DNA from: Trachythela sp. YZ-2020
Taxonomy: Eukaryota; Cnidaria; Anthozoa; Malacalcyonacea; Clavulariidae
Assembly: GCA_016169945.1 (NCBI GenBank)
Contig: JADLSH010000228.1
Location: forward strand, 62,001 to 126,000
DNA length: 64,000 nucleotides
Direction of reading: 5' to 3'
Positions 13,050-25,000 of the stretch are shown in pieces. Below the pieces are notes generated by a model. That model had not been told where the DNA came from. It ran no database searches and saw only the letters and a program-made list of their open reading frames with translations. Every line of letters starts with the position of its first letter. Position 1 is the stretch's first letter. The translations under genes were made by a program, and so were the position numbers.

Positions 13050-16000
13050 GCAAGTTGTGCCTCATCCACTATTCAGTGTTGTTGTTGTTGTTGTCGTCGT
13101 CGTTGTTGTCGTACGTTGTCGTTTTTGCTGCTGTTATCATTGCCGTCGTCCTCGTTGTTGTTTTTGTCGTCGCGTTGTTGTTTTTGTTGTTATATTTGAC
13201 GTTATGTTTTGCGTGGGTACTAAAATTCCATCGGAGATAACATATATCGACACGTACTTATCACAAGCATTTGTTGATGAAATATATAATAGATAATACG
13301 GCTTAACCACTGTATATTTTTGCTTTCCTTAGGTATACCGCAATGCATTCCACTGTGAACGAAAATGTCAATTATAATTTATCATAATGATTTTATAGGC
13401 GCAAAAGGCCGTACAGATTTTGTGAAGCTGGACAAGTGGTTCTTTAATGATTTCGAACGAGGAAGTAAAGAGCAGTATCAAGTGGAAGCTTTCGATGTTG
13501 GAGATATTCAAATCATTGAACTTCATTCAGATGGGGGTAGTTTTTGGTCAGGTGACCCAGACTGGTTTGTCAATAAAGTGATTATTACTAGCTCCAGTCA
13601 AGATCGTGTTTACTCATTCCCATGTTTCAGATGGATTATCAAGGATATCGTTTTATTCCGTGGCCAAGGTAGGAGAAAGGAACTTACTTCATGTACGCCT
13701 ATTATTTTCTCCGGAGAGATTTTAGGGTTAGGGTATTCATATTCAAATTGCGTTTTCCGCCTGGTATTTCTAGCTACCGCTACAATTTTAAAGTATATAT
13801 TTAATTTGCATAAATACTGTACATTCTACACATTACCATGCACTTGTAATATAAGATTCGCGTGTACGTAGAACTATATTAAATAACATCATTATGTCTC
13901 AAAAATGAAATAAATATAATCAAGAATTTATTATATGAATGATTTAAAAGTATCCGTCTAATTGCAAATTCAAACTCACTTATATATACCCGAGCATATA
14001 TTTCTCTCAGGCAGGTGAGGCGAATGTTTTTTTGTTCAATGCACATGTTCATGCAATACGAAAAAATCAACAATGCTATGATGTTTCTAAATTGATCAAG
14101 GGACCGTTCATTATTTATGCCTTAGCCTTAGGGTGGCACTGAAGAGAAATGCTAAGAACTGAATGCTATGTTTTTTGTTTACCAAATCATTTGAGGGCTT
14201 CACATTCTTTTACCAAACCCTTAATTCAAGATTTAAAAAATGTTTTCATAAATGTTTGCAATTAAAAATAAGTTAAACCTTTGTATAATCCTGAATAAAA
14301 TATTTAAATTAAAAGTTTTTGAGTGTAATATATATGGACAAAGGTGAAAGTTTTAGAAAAAGAATTGTTTTCATAAAGTTTCGTCAAGTATTAAATAGTT
14401 TATAGCCACGTATCAAAATCCTCAACATTGCTAGGAAGTGGCAAATGAAGTACCATACCACATGCGTTTTATATGAAATTGTATATGTATGAACATCTAG
14501 TAGGAAGAAATTTACCCAAATATTTATGAAAAGAGAGGAGAAGGCTTGTTAGTTGTGAATGACATTAATGCATGTAAAGGACGTTCCAAAGAGTATTTCA
14601 TACTTGAAATTGGCGTTTTGACAAGTGTCATGTTAGATATCGTTCTACCAGATATGATGTCAGGACGTCACTACTATATTTGAATATTGAATATCCTAAA
14701 AAATGGGAAAGGTGTTATGATGATGAATATTTTTGGAGTTATAAGATTAGTTGGGTTCTTGAATTTACAACCACAATTAAGTAAACCTTTTGCAAGTTGT
14801 GCCTCATCCACTATTCAGTGTATTCTGTATACACTATCCAGTGTATTGTTCATACACTGAATAGTGGATGAGGCACAACTTGCAAAAGGTTTACTTAATT
14901 CGGTCGTAAATTGAAGAACCCAACTAATCTTAAAACTCCAAAAATATTCATCATCATAACACCTTTCCCATTTTTTAGGATATTCAATTTTCAAATATAG
15001 TAGTGGCGTCCTGACTGTAGTTCTTGTCTGAGTTGCAGCTATCTGGTAGAACGATATCTAACATGACACTTAATTTGTCAAAACGCCAATTTCAAGGATC
15101 TGGGGCAGATTATGTGAAGCATTTTTGGATGTTTTGTATCAATCATGGCCTTGGGTTATTTCCTTTATACACAATCTTCTTGGTTCTTTTTTAAAGACAC
15201 TCCAATCTATTTTTACCCACTCTTTAAGTGCATGGGTGCAAAAATGAGTTACCCAACTTTTTTCTTTTCGCTGCCATCCCGATGCATAATAAATTAACGG
15301 TTCCTTATAGGCAGTTTTTCAACGTGGTGTCAAAACAGCTGCAGTTCGAGTTCAATTTTTATAGTACATGAGCCCCAGTACAGGATCGTGAAAATAACCA
15401 AACGCCATATCGATTATTGCATCCGCCTGCTATAATCCTTTCCTGGCCAAAATATTGGTCAAAACGAATATTGGTCAGTTTTCTATAAGATTTCAAGGAC
15501 CAAAATTTTTTAACACTCTTCCTTTTGTATGTATAATTAACTTAGTTTCGCTAGCATCATTTAAGGAAAAATTGAAAGCATTTCTTTGCCTAAAATATTG
15601 AAATTACTAATTGCTGTTTTAATTTGTTGTAGTTATTTATCGTAATTGTCTGATTGTCTGTCGAAATTACACTTACACACATGTGATTGCAAGTTTTAAA
15701 GGAGCCCAAATTTATATAAGCCTGCTGGTTTCTTTTTGGGCTTCTTTGCTATTAATATAATGTATAAATATAAATTGATAATTTAATTCAGGAATGTAAT
15801 TATTAATAGCGAAATAAAAAAATCATCATCAAATCATCATCAAAATATATCAGAATATTTCAAATATAGTTGGCTTAATTCCGGTACGCGGACATTTTGC
15901 CGAAAGACACTTTGTCGAAAGACATTTTGCCGGAATGGACAATTTAATGAACGGACATTTTGCCGAAAAGATATTTTGCCGAAGGGACAATTTGTCGAAA

Positions 16001-19000
16001 AGACGTTTTGCCGATTGTTATTTCCGCAAAGGAAGACTCCAAAAACGATTAATATGTTTTTGAGTTTTTGGCAGTTTGCGGAAGAGACAAGTTAACGAAC
16101 AGACTGTATAATAACATGCTGAATGTTAAGAAAAATCTTTATTATGATGTAAAGCAGTAGAAATACAAAAATATTTTGCGAATGTTTTTACACACATATT
16201 TTACAAACTGACATGCCTACTAGAGATTGTGAGCAATAAATAGCCCGTAAGAAAGTTATCATATTCTCGTAAGTGTCAATATCACTAACAATGTCTTTCA
16301 GTCTCTGATTCACCAACTTGTACTTCTTTCTTGGTGGCGGAAGAGGAATGCGGGCAAGCACTTGCTTTATATCATAATAAATCTTTTTCTTAACATTCAT
16401 GTTATTATACAGTCTGTTCGTTAACTTGTCTCTTCCGCAAACTGCCAAAAACTCAAAAACATATGAATCGTTTTTGGAGTCTTAGTTTGCGGAAATAACA
16501 CTCGGCAAAACGTCTTTTCGACAAATTGTCCCTTCGGCAAAATGTCTTTTCGGCAAAAAGTCCGTTCGTTAAATTGTCCTTTTGGCAAAATGTCTTTCGG
16601 CAAAGTGTCTTTCGGCAAAGTGTCTTTGGGAAAAATGTCCGGCCACCCTCAATTCCTGTCTAAGGAAATTATATTGATATTCTTCGGATCCTACGCCGTG
16701 CTGACATCTTGGATAGGCTTTGTGGGACAACAAAAGCCATGGATTGTATAATATGTCCTTAAATTTATCTGAGTGAACGTTTTTTTATTTAGCAACCTTG
16801 CCATTCTACTCCGTGCCAGCAATAGTAAGTGAACAGCGGCAAAAAGAACTGGAACAGAGAAAGATGACGTATCAGTGGGACTATGTCTCAGATGATATGC
16901 CTGGCAATATCAAGGCTACTAAACATAGTGATCTTCCTCGTGATGTTCAATTTACTGATGAAAAAAGCAGGTAAAATAATAAGCCGTAAATAATCGTTGT
17001 TTATTTTTTATTTGTGTACAGATATTGATATTTTTTGATTTCCTGAAATCTGATTAGTTGTGTGAGCGGGCAGCTTTTTACGATAATTTTACCGTGTGCC
17101 AAAGAGTTATTTCTTCGAAAAGTGAAAAGAATTTGGAAACAAATAAATTCTCCTAAATATGCTTGGATAATATTAAACTTAGTCAGTTACTCCCATGACG
17201 ATGGCAAAGTTTAAATCCAGCTTAAATTTTATGTAAGTTAAAAACGAAAAAAAATAAAATATACACAATGTCAAGCTATGGTACCATTCGGCTTCGCCGA
17301 CATACATCATAATTTTTGAGAATTTACTGTGATTTGGTTTTTAAAACACGAAAACACTTGAACAGCAAAAAAGTGAGAAAAATATCACAGCTGCCATAAT
17401 CTCGAGTAAAGTATACAAATTTATTGTGAAAAGATATGTTTCCTTCAAGAATCTTGACTGTCAGCTTTCGTATATCCGTGTCTTTTCAAATTAACAACAT
17501 GTTTTAATTAGGCAACGCCACTGATCTCGAACAACACTGGAATCGTTTATAAATATCTAATTTTCCATCAAGGAAAAATAATGTTATTTATGGTTACGAT
17601 CGGTCCGTACTTTAAAAAATGGAAAATATTTTTCCAGTACGGACTTCCAAGCCGGTAAATATCTGACATATATATATTCTTATGCCTCAAATAAGTCGAA
17701 AAAACAGTATCGAGTAAATTGTAGTAGTTTCAGCTTTTCGCTTTGCGCCCTGCTGAAACTACATTCTAGGACAAAAATCTATCCGGACACTGTCTTATGT
17801 AATGTGGCAAAAATGTTGTCTAAAATTAAGACTTAATTTTAGTCGAACTCCCTCTTTCCAGTTTCCTTGTTTTGATCTTTAATAAAATGGTTTAGGGGAA
17901 GAGGGGGCATATACGAAAAGAAGATGCAAGGACGCCTTTATTTGTGAAAGTGTCCTTGACGCAGTCTTCTTCATTCCTGTGTTTGAAATAATTATTATGA
18001 TATAAAAGCAATGATGGATTTCAAATATTTCCTCTAGATCCTACCAGGAGAGCAGGAAGGCAGCACTTACTAATCTTGGAATCGGGGCATTCTTAACTCT
18101 TTTCGAAGACTGGGACGAGTATGATGACTACCGTATATTGTTCCGTAATTGGATCATGGGTGATACTCCACTATTGGCGGACAGATGGACCGAAGATCGT
18201 TGGTTTGGTTACCAGTTCCTTAACGGAGCAAATCCCGTGACCTTGATTCGTTGTGACGAACTTCCGGGAAATTTTCCAGTTACTGATGATGATGTGAAGG
18301 ATTTGTTGGACAGAGGGAAGACTTTGGCAGAAGAAATTAAGGTTGGCGCAAATATTTTATACTCAATTAAGGTTACTTCACACCATACACGACTGCTTTG
18401 CGAAAATTGCAATTACGCATCGACGTCAGAAGGAATATGGCTCAAATTTTCACAGCACAGAGTAACATGAATGTACTATCAGCTATGAGAGCTAATGAGA
18501 GGGAAAGCACTATATATAATGGTTTATATCTTACCTAACAGGAAGAAAGCAGGCTTAACACGAAATTTCAAATACAACATATATTACTTGTGGCGTTCCT
18601 CAAGGGTCGATTCTTGGACTTTTTCTGATATACATCAATGACCTACCTAACTGCTTAAGATCTACAAAGGTGTCCATGTTTGCGGACGACCCTAATCTTT
18701 TTTGTTATGGAAAATCATCATTATAGATATTGAGCAAAAATTAACTCTGACCTTGACAACGTTCACAAATGGCTAATATCGAAAAACTAACACTACATAT
18801 CAAGAAAACAGAATACATGATTACAGGGTCAAGACAAAAGCTAAACCAAAAGTTCTCAAATCCTGAAATTGACATTGGAGACCAAAAGATTAAAGGAGTA
18901 GAAAACCAAAAAAATATTAGGCGTAATTGTAGACGAACACCTTAAATGGCACGACCACATTGATATGCAATGTAAGAAAATTTAAAAAAATATCGATCTG

Positions 19001-22000
19001 TTAAGAAGAGCCAAGAACGACATGACAGAAAACGCCCTAACTATGATGTATAACTCCTTTATAGTCTTACCGCATTTTACATACTGCTCGACAGTGTGGC
19101 ATCATGGAAATGTTACACATATTGATAAGTTACAAAAACTACAAAAAAGAGCCGCACAGGTTATCACAAATTCAAGCTTTGACATTAGAATTGCAGAGAT
19201 TTTCAATAAACTAAAATGGGAACCGGTTGGACATATATTTAAACAACGCGACGAACTAATGACATTTAAGGCAATACGAGGAATGACAACGAGATAGTTA
19301 ACAGAACTGTTTAGTACATGTCACAACAATAATTATGCTCTGAGAAGTAATGACAGAAAACTTTATCTACCAAAACCAAACACATACTTTACCGAGCGGA
19401 GCATGCAGTATCATGGAATAGTTTTCCTCATGAAACTGTTGACAAATATGAGTGTCTCTCACTAGATTCATTCAACCGATTAATTAGCTAAGAACTGCTA
19501 AAATGATAGAAACACTCGTAGTTGTACTGGAAGCACGTAGTTGGCTTTTCACATGTTTGTTAATATTACTTATAATGATAATGATAATAATATTTTCGAG
19601 ATATAAGCTACTAGTTTCCAACCATTGTTTACAACCTCTTAAACCGCGAATCCAAGCCAGTTACTCGAAAAAGGAAAATAAATTGTATAGCTACCGCACA
19701 AACTTTTGAAGCTTTTGTTGTCGTGCATTTACCGTGAAAATTTGAAAAAGATTGAACGAAACCCGTTTTTAGCAAAACTGTTTCAATCTAGTACTTTTGC
19801 TGAAAATGCAAAGCGGAGAAACGAAGGCGAGAAGATTTCGCGGGATTTTTCGAAATTCAGCACGGAATTAATCGCCGCCTACTTCCGTCGAGTATAAATT
19901 AATTTTGACAAAGCCCAAGACTTTAGTTGCTCCAATAATCTTTTAGCGTATTCAGAATGTCGCCCAAGACGTAGCGCATTATGCGCCTAGACGAACTGTG
20001 GGTAGCTAGTTCGTGGCGAACGCAAGCAATGACGAGTCGTCTAGTAGCATAATACGTCTTGTGCCCGTCCATATACTGAGGACGCGTAACAAATATGCCA
20101 AATTCTGTCAACACTCGTAAGTATTTCGCGGCAAAATAGATCTCCTAGATTTTTTAAACGTAAATATCTCGCTGAATTTTTCATTCTATGAAATTTAAAG
20201 TTAATCACATATTTAAACACGGTAAAATCTACAGTATGGTATAAAAATAACATTTTACAATAACAATTTACTGATACAGAGACAATTTACACAAGATTGC
20301 CGTGCGGGTGCCGTATCATATGGAAAATAGGTTATCAATTTCTCTTTTGAATTGACTAAGAGAGCATATTGCTCGTACATTTTGAGGTAACTCATTCCAC
20401 AGCAGCGCCCCGTTATAACTAAAACTTCGTTTACCGTAGTTCGTTCGCGGTTTTGGCACAAATAAAGTGTTTTCAGAGTTTCTCAAATTGTAACAGAGTA
20501 AAGTAACCTTAAGGAATCAGCGTAAACATTCAGGCAAGGGTTATACCCAGCAATGAATACTTTACCGTCCTATATATAGCCCATTTAATCTGTCCTGCAT
20601 GCATATATATAATACTTGACAGTCTAATGATGTCGAACAAATTTCGGCTGCAACATAAGGTAAATAGAAGAGCATAAATATAAGATTTCTCATCAATTAA
20701 GGTACAATTCACATGATTAGCAAGTTAAGGTAAACTTCGTGATGATGCTGGTCAAATATGCTATTAACAGACTTTGAATGTCACTTCGATGCTAATATGT
20801 CAACCTTTATTGCCGTGGAGCTTTCGCATTCGGTCGACTTATTCCACCTGGTGTTTGCTAGAATATAATAATATATGTTTGTTATTCGAATAACGGTTAA
20901 CTATTTATTTAATTTTTGGAAAAATAATTTGAATTTTTGTGCGTCATCCTTATTCTGTGGCACTGCATTTAGCACTTCTTTAACGTATACACCGTACTAG
21001 CGCTTTTGGCACAACGTAAGCTATTCTTCCTATAGATTTTACACAAAACTGTCCTATCTTTCCCATCCGAGCTTCTTTGGCATCTCTCTAACTACACTTA
21101 ATTCATCTTCCTGTCGGACATACCTTGACATAAGCTATATAAAAAGACTCATTGCATTTGGTTACCCGTCGCGATGCTTGTTATAAAATAATCTAGAATT
21201 CATTATCCCATCTACTGGGTAGAGGTTCGTTTCAAGTTGTCCTCCAGATGTCATGCATGAGCTCATTGTAAGGTCAACTGCAATTAGTGCAGTGGGTCCA
21301 AAATTGATTTATGTTTATATTGCAGGATGGACATATATATTTGGCTGACTTCAAGATACTTGAAGGTGCAAAGTGTTATGGTGGTCGTATCCATGAAGAG
21401 TTGGACTACAAAGTACCTGATGAAATCAATCATGATCAGGCTGATATACGCTACTGTGCAGCACCTCTCGCCTTGTTCTATGTCAATAAGCTTGGTCATC
21501 TCATGCCTATTGCCATACAGATTAACCAGGAACCTGGAGCTGAGAATCCAATATGGACACCAAGTGAACCAAATGAACACGACTGGATGTTGGCTAAACT
21601 TTGGCTTGGAGTTGCTGAATCTAATTTTCATCAGGTAATTTCGTCGTTTTATTTTCTGAAGGTACTTAATTCATAACAGAGCACCTGACGAACAACTCGG
21701 TGTATCGCAATGTATACTTTAAGTCCTCTATAACTCTATATACACATCAGTGTATATTTATATAAGCCTACACTCCTACAGGGAACAATGAATATGGACC
21801 TTCATACTTCTCCTTCACTTTTTTCATTTAAGTTATTCTTTCTCGGTTTTTACGGCGCTCTTCTACAGACAGTCGCCAGAGCGACATGATGATGATGATG
21901 ATGATGTGTTGCGTGGTGTCGTTTCGTTCCGTGCCGCAACGCAACGCAATAATTATTCTCTGTAATGTAATGCAGTGTTCTCTAGTATGATTTGTATCAT

Positions 22001-25000
22001 AATGCGATAATCATGTATCTAATGCGATGTATTCATGATGTACATAGTCCATGCAAAATAACATAATGGCGATAGATCATTAAATGAAGTACTAAAGTTC
22101 ATATTGAACAGCCGATTCTGACATGCATGAACAGAATGCGTTTAAAATATTTAATCAAGTCTCAAATATTTTGTGATCCACACAAGATAGTTCTCAGTCA
22201 ACTGTGTGAACAACACTCATTTCTGTATTTTTCATTTCAGCTCAGTACTCATTTACTGCGAACTCATTTGACGACCGAATCATTCGCCTTGTCAACATGG
22301 CGTAACCTTGCATCACCACATCCAGTATTTAAACTACTTCAACCTCACATCTACGGAATTCTTGCTATTGATACCATTGGCCGCAAGGAATTGATTGGTT
22401 CCGGTGGAATTGTTGATAAATCTCTGTCATTGGGTGGAGGAGGTCACGTGGAATTGATGGAGAAATGTTTCAAGGAGGTAAAAGGATAGAGTACATGTAA
22501 TTATTTCAATTTTGTTGAATTTCACGACAGCCACTCAATCTAGTACTTCTCTACGTTTCGATCGCTTTTAAAACTTTTATCTCCGACGCCGCGATCAACG
22601 CTGGACCACCAATCTGCATGTTTTAGTACTTATAATTGGACGTCACTGTTCAATTCTTGCCTCCTGAGTTGAATCGAAGTAGAGTTTTTCCGGCCGTGCG
22701 AAACTAGCAAACATCACAGGTTTTTTCGGATGCTCCGATCACATCCTATAAGAAGAAGATTATGCAAGTAATAGAGACACATATTCAGGGGCGGACTGGT
22801 TACCTCAGAGGGGCCAGGGCGATCTAGTCTAGAAGGGGGCCCCGCACCCCGCACCCCTGCGGAATGGTTTACCTGTCCTTATCCTTCTGACGACACAGCA
22901 CTTTAAGCGACAGTGCTCAGTGCTGTACTTACCTAGATTTCAAAGCTAGATGATAGGACTAAGCGGGGCTTACAGCCTACTAACAGCGTATTCCCCCTGA
23001 TAATTCCCAATAAAATGGCTTTTCACGGGAGGATCAAGCCTAAAATCTTACCGTAGCATTCTGCTCACGCATAAATATAGGGGTCTGGGGGCATGCTCCC
23101 CGGGGAAAATTTTGAAATTAGAAGCCCGTAAACGCCATTCCCTGCGTTTTAAGCCGCTGATTTACTCCAGTTGCATTTTATGACTTCTTTCCAAACATCA
23201 GGGCTTAGTTAGTTAGTAAGTGGTCGTAGCAAATACTTTGATATGACTGTTCCCTCTTTCAAACTAAGCATACAGTTTTTTACAACTCAATAATGATTTA
23301 TTGAGATTTTGACGCAGTTTAAAGGGGTTTTCTTTGTTGAAATGATAAAATATAGGCGTTAAATTTGTTCAAATTCAAATTGTTCAGGTCGTGTTCAGTT
23401 ATTAAAATCTGCGTCCTTGTAAACCATTTGCAGAATTACTGGAGCGTAGCATTATACATGCATATCCTCGTCTTCGTTCTTTGATTTTTTTTGAATTTGA
23501 ACGTTATGCTTAAAGTTCTGTCTGTCTTCAAAAGAATGAAGTCGAGGCTATGCGTGTGTAGTGGTACGCTCCAGTGATTCTGCAAATGGTCTATTTAACG
23601 AAGGTTTACATATTAAGATCACAAAAATCTGACCGGGGGTTATGCCACATTTGCGTCTCCCTGGATACGCTCCCACAATTTGATCGTCCCCCAAGCGATT
23701 CTTTGGCCTAATGCTTTATAATTTTAAGTTCGTGCTTTTTGAAGGCCCGCAGCCTGTACTTTTTTAATAGTGCTCGTTCTGAAGCCAAATGTTTTCTATT
23801 AAAGAACAAATACTACACAGTAAGAGAGCGCGAGGCCCTTACAAGCGCGATACTGGTGAGGTTTATGCCGCTTATTAACACATGATTAATCTGGAACTGC
23901 TAGCGCTTATATACTAAAAATAACGTAAAGGCACATTTCAAGGGGTCCAAAGGGGCCTTACAAGCACCGGGCTTGTTCCAGGCGACCCCGACTGGCCAGT
24001 CCGCCTTTGCACATATTAAACATTTCGTTGCTTTAGTGTTGATGTGAAGCCTGTCGTTTGTTCATATACAAAGCATTATGAAAATTAAAGAAAAAAATAA
24101 ATTGAAGAAAAAATCTTTCAATCTAGTTTTATAAACAATTCAATCAATAGGAATTCTATATTTCGGGTTGTTGGTGTAGACGTAAGGACGCAAACGTGGG
24201 ATGACTGTCCCTGCACTCATGTGAAAAGTCACCAAATAATGTTTACTCTGAAGGCAAAAAGTAATATTTTTATGTACTACTGTACTAAAATATTTTGGTA
24301 AATGGGATTTCTAGATTGATATTTATAGAAATCTATTTTATTTTGCTAACCATGTGATTATAGCATGTGTGTGTATGAAACACAAAGTCAGAAACGAGCA
24401 ATTTCAGTACTGTTACATAAATATATAATACCGGAAGAAATCACTCTCCTCTCAAAGTGCATGATGTGTAGTACCTGATGATATGGCTTAGTTTCAAGCA
24501 CGAATTAAAATGCCACCATTTTCAATGGTTGACATTCTTCCTTGTTCAAAGGCCTTCTGATTATGATCATCTTCCATCAGAGAGTTCTTGTTATATCAGA
24601 AACATGATCTGTATTTTCTGCGTCCCTGAATGAAGATTTAATCAATGGAATGAATTCAAATATCCCTTGTGAAATACGTCTATTTAGCTAAAATTATAAT
24701 TATTTACTTTAAGGTTAACCTGGAAGACTACGTTTTACCGAAGGCATTAAAGAAACGCGGTGTTTACGATACCAGCAAACTACCAGGTTTTTACTATCGT
24801 GATGACGGTCTTCTTCTGTGGGAAGCAATTCAAACGTTAGTCAGTGAAATTATTGGTATATACTACAAAAATGATGATGACGTGAGACGTGATAATGAGA
24901 TTCAAAGCTGGATATATGATGTCCACATGAACGGTTGGCGTGTCAACCCAGGTCATAATGATCATGGTGTACCAGCCTCGTTTGAAAGTCAGGATCAGTT

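Noticed and set aside
12885..13195. CRISPR-like array
   Set aside because: The repeat is a trinucleotide microsatellite in a eukaryotic intron, without spacers of constant length or cas genes.
12861..13240. Long reading frames of Val, Arg, Gln, Thr, Cys or Leu runs on both strands
   Set aside because: They are translations of the intron 7 GTT/GTC microsatellite (same at 43234-43639), not proteins.
13365..13871. A single 168-codon reading frame
   Set aside because: Only 13399-13668 is exon 8 of AOS-LOX; both ends read into intron past a clear acceptor and donor.
16421..16751. Lys/Pro/Phe-rich repeated peptides on both strands
   Set aside because: They translate the reiterated arms of the intron 8 TIR element.
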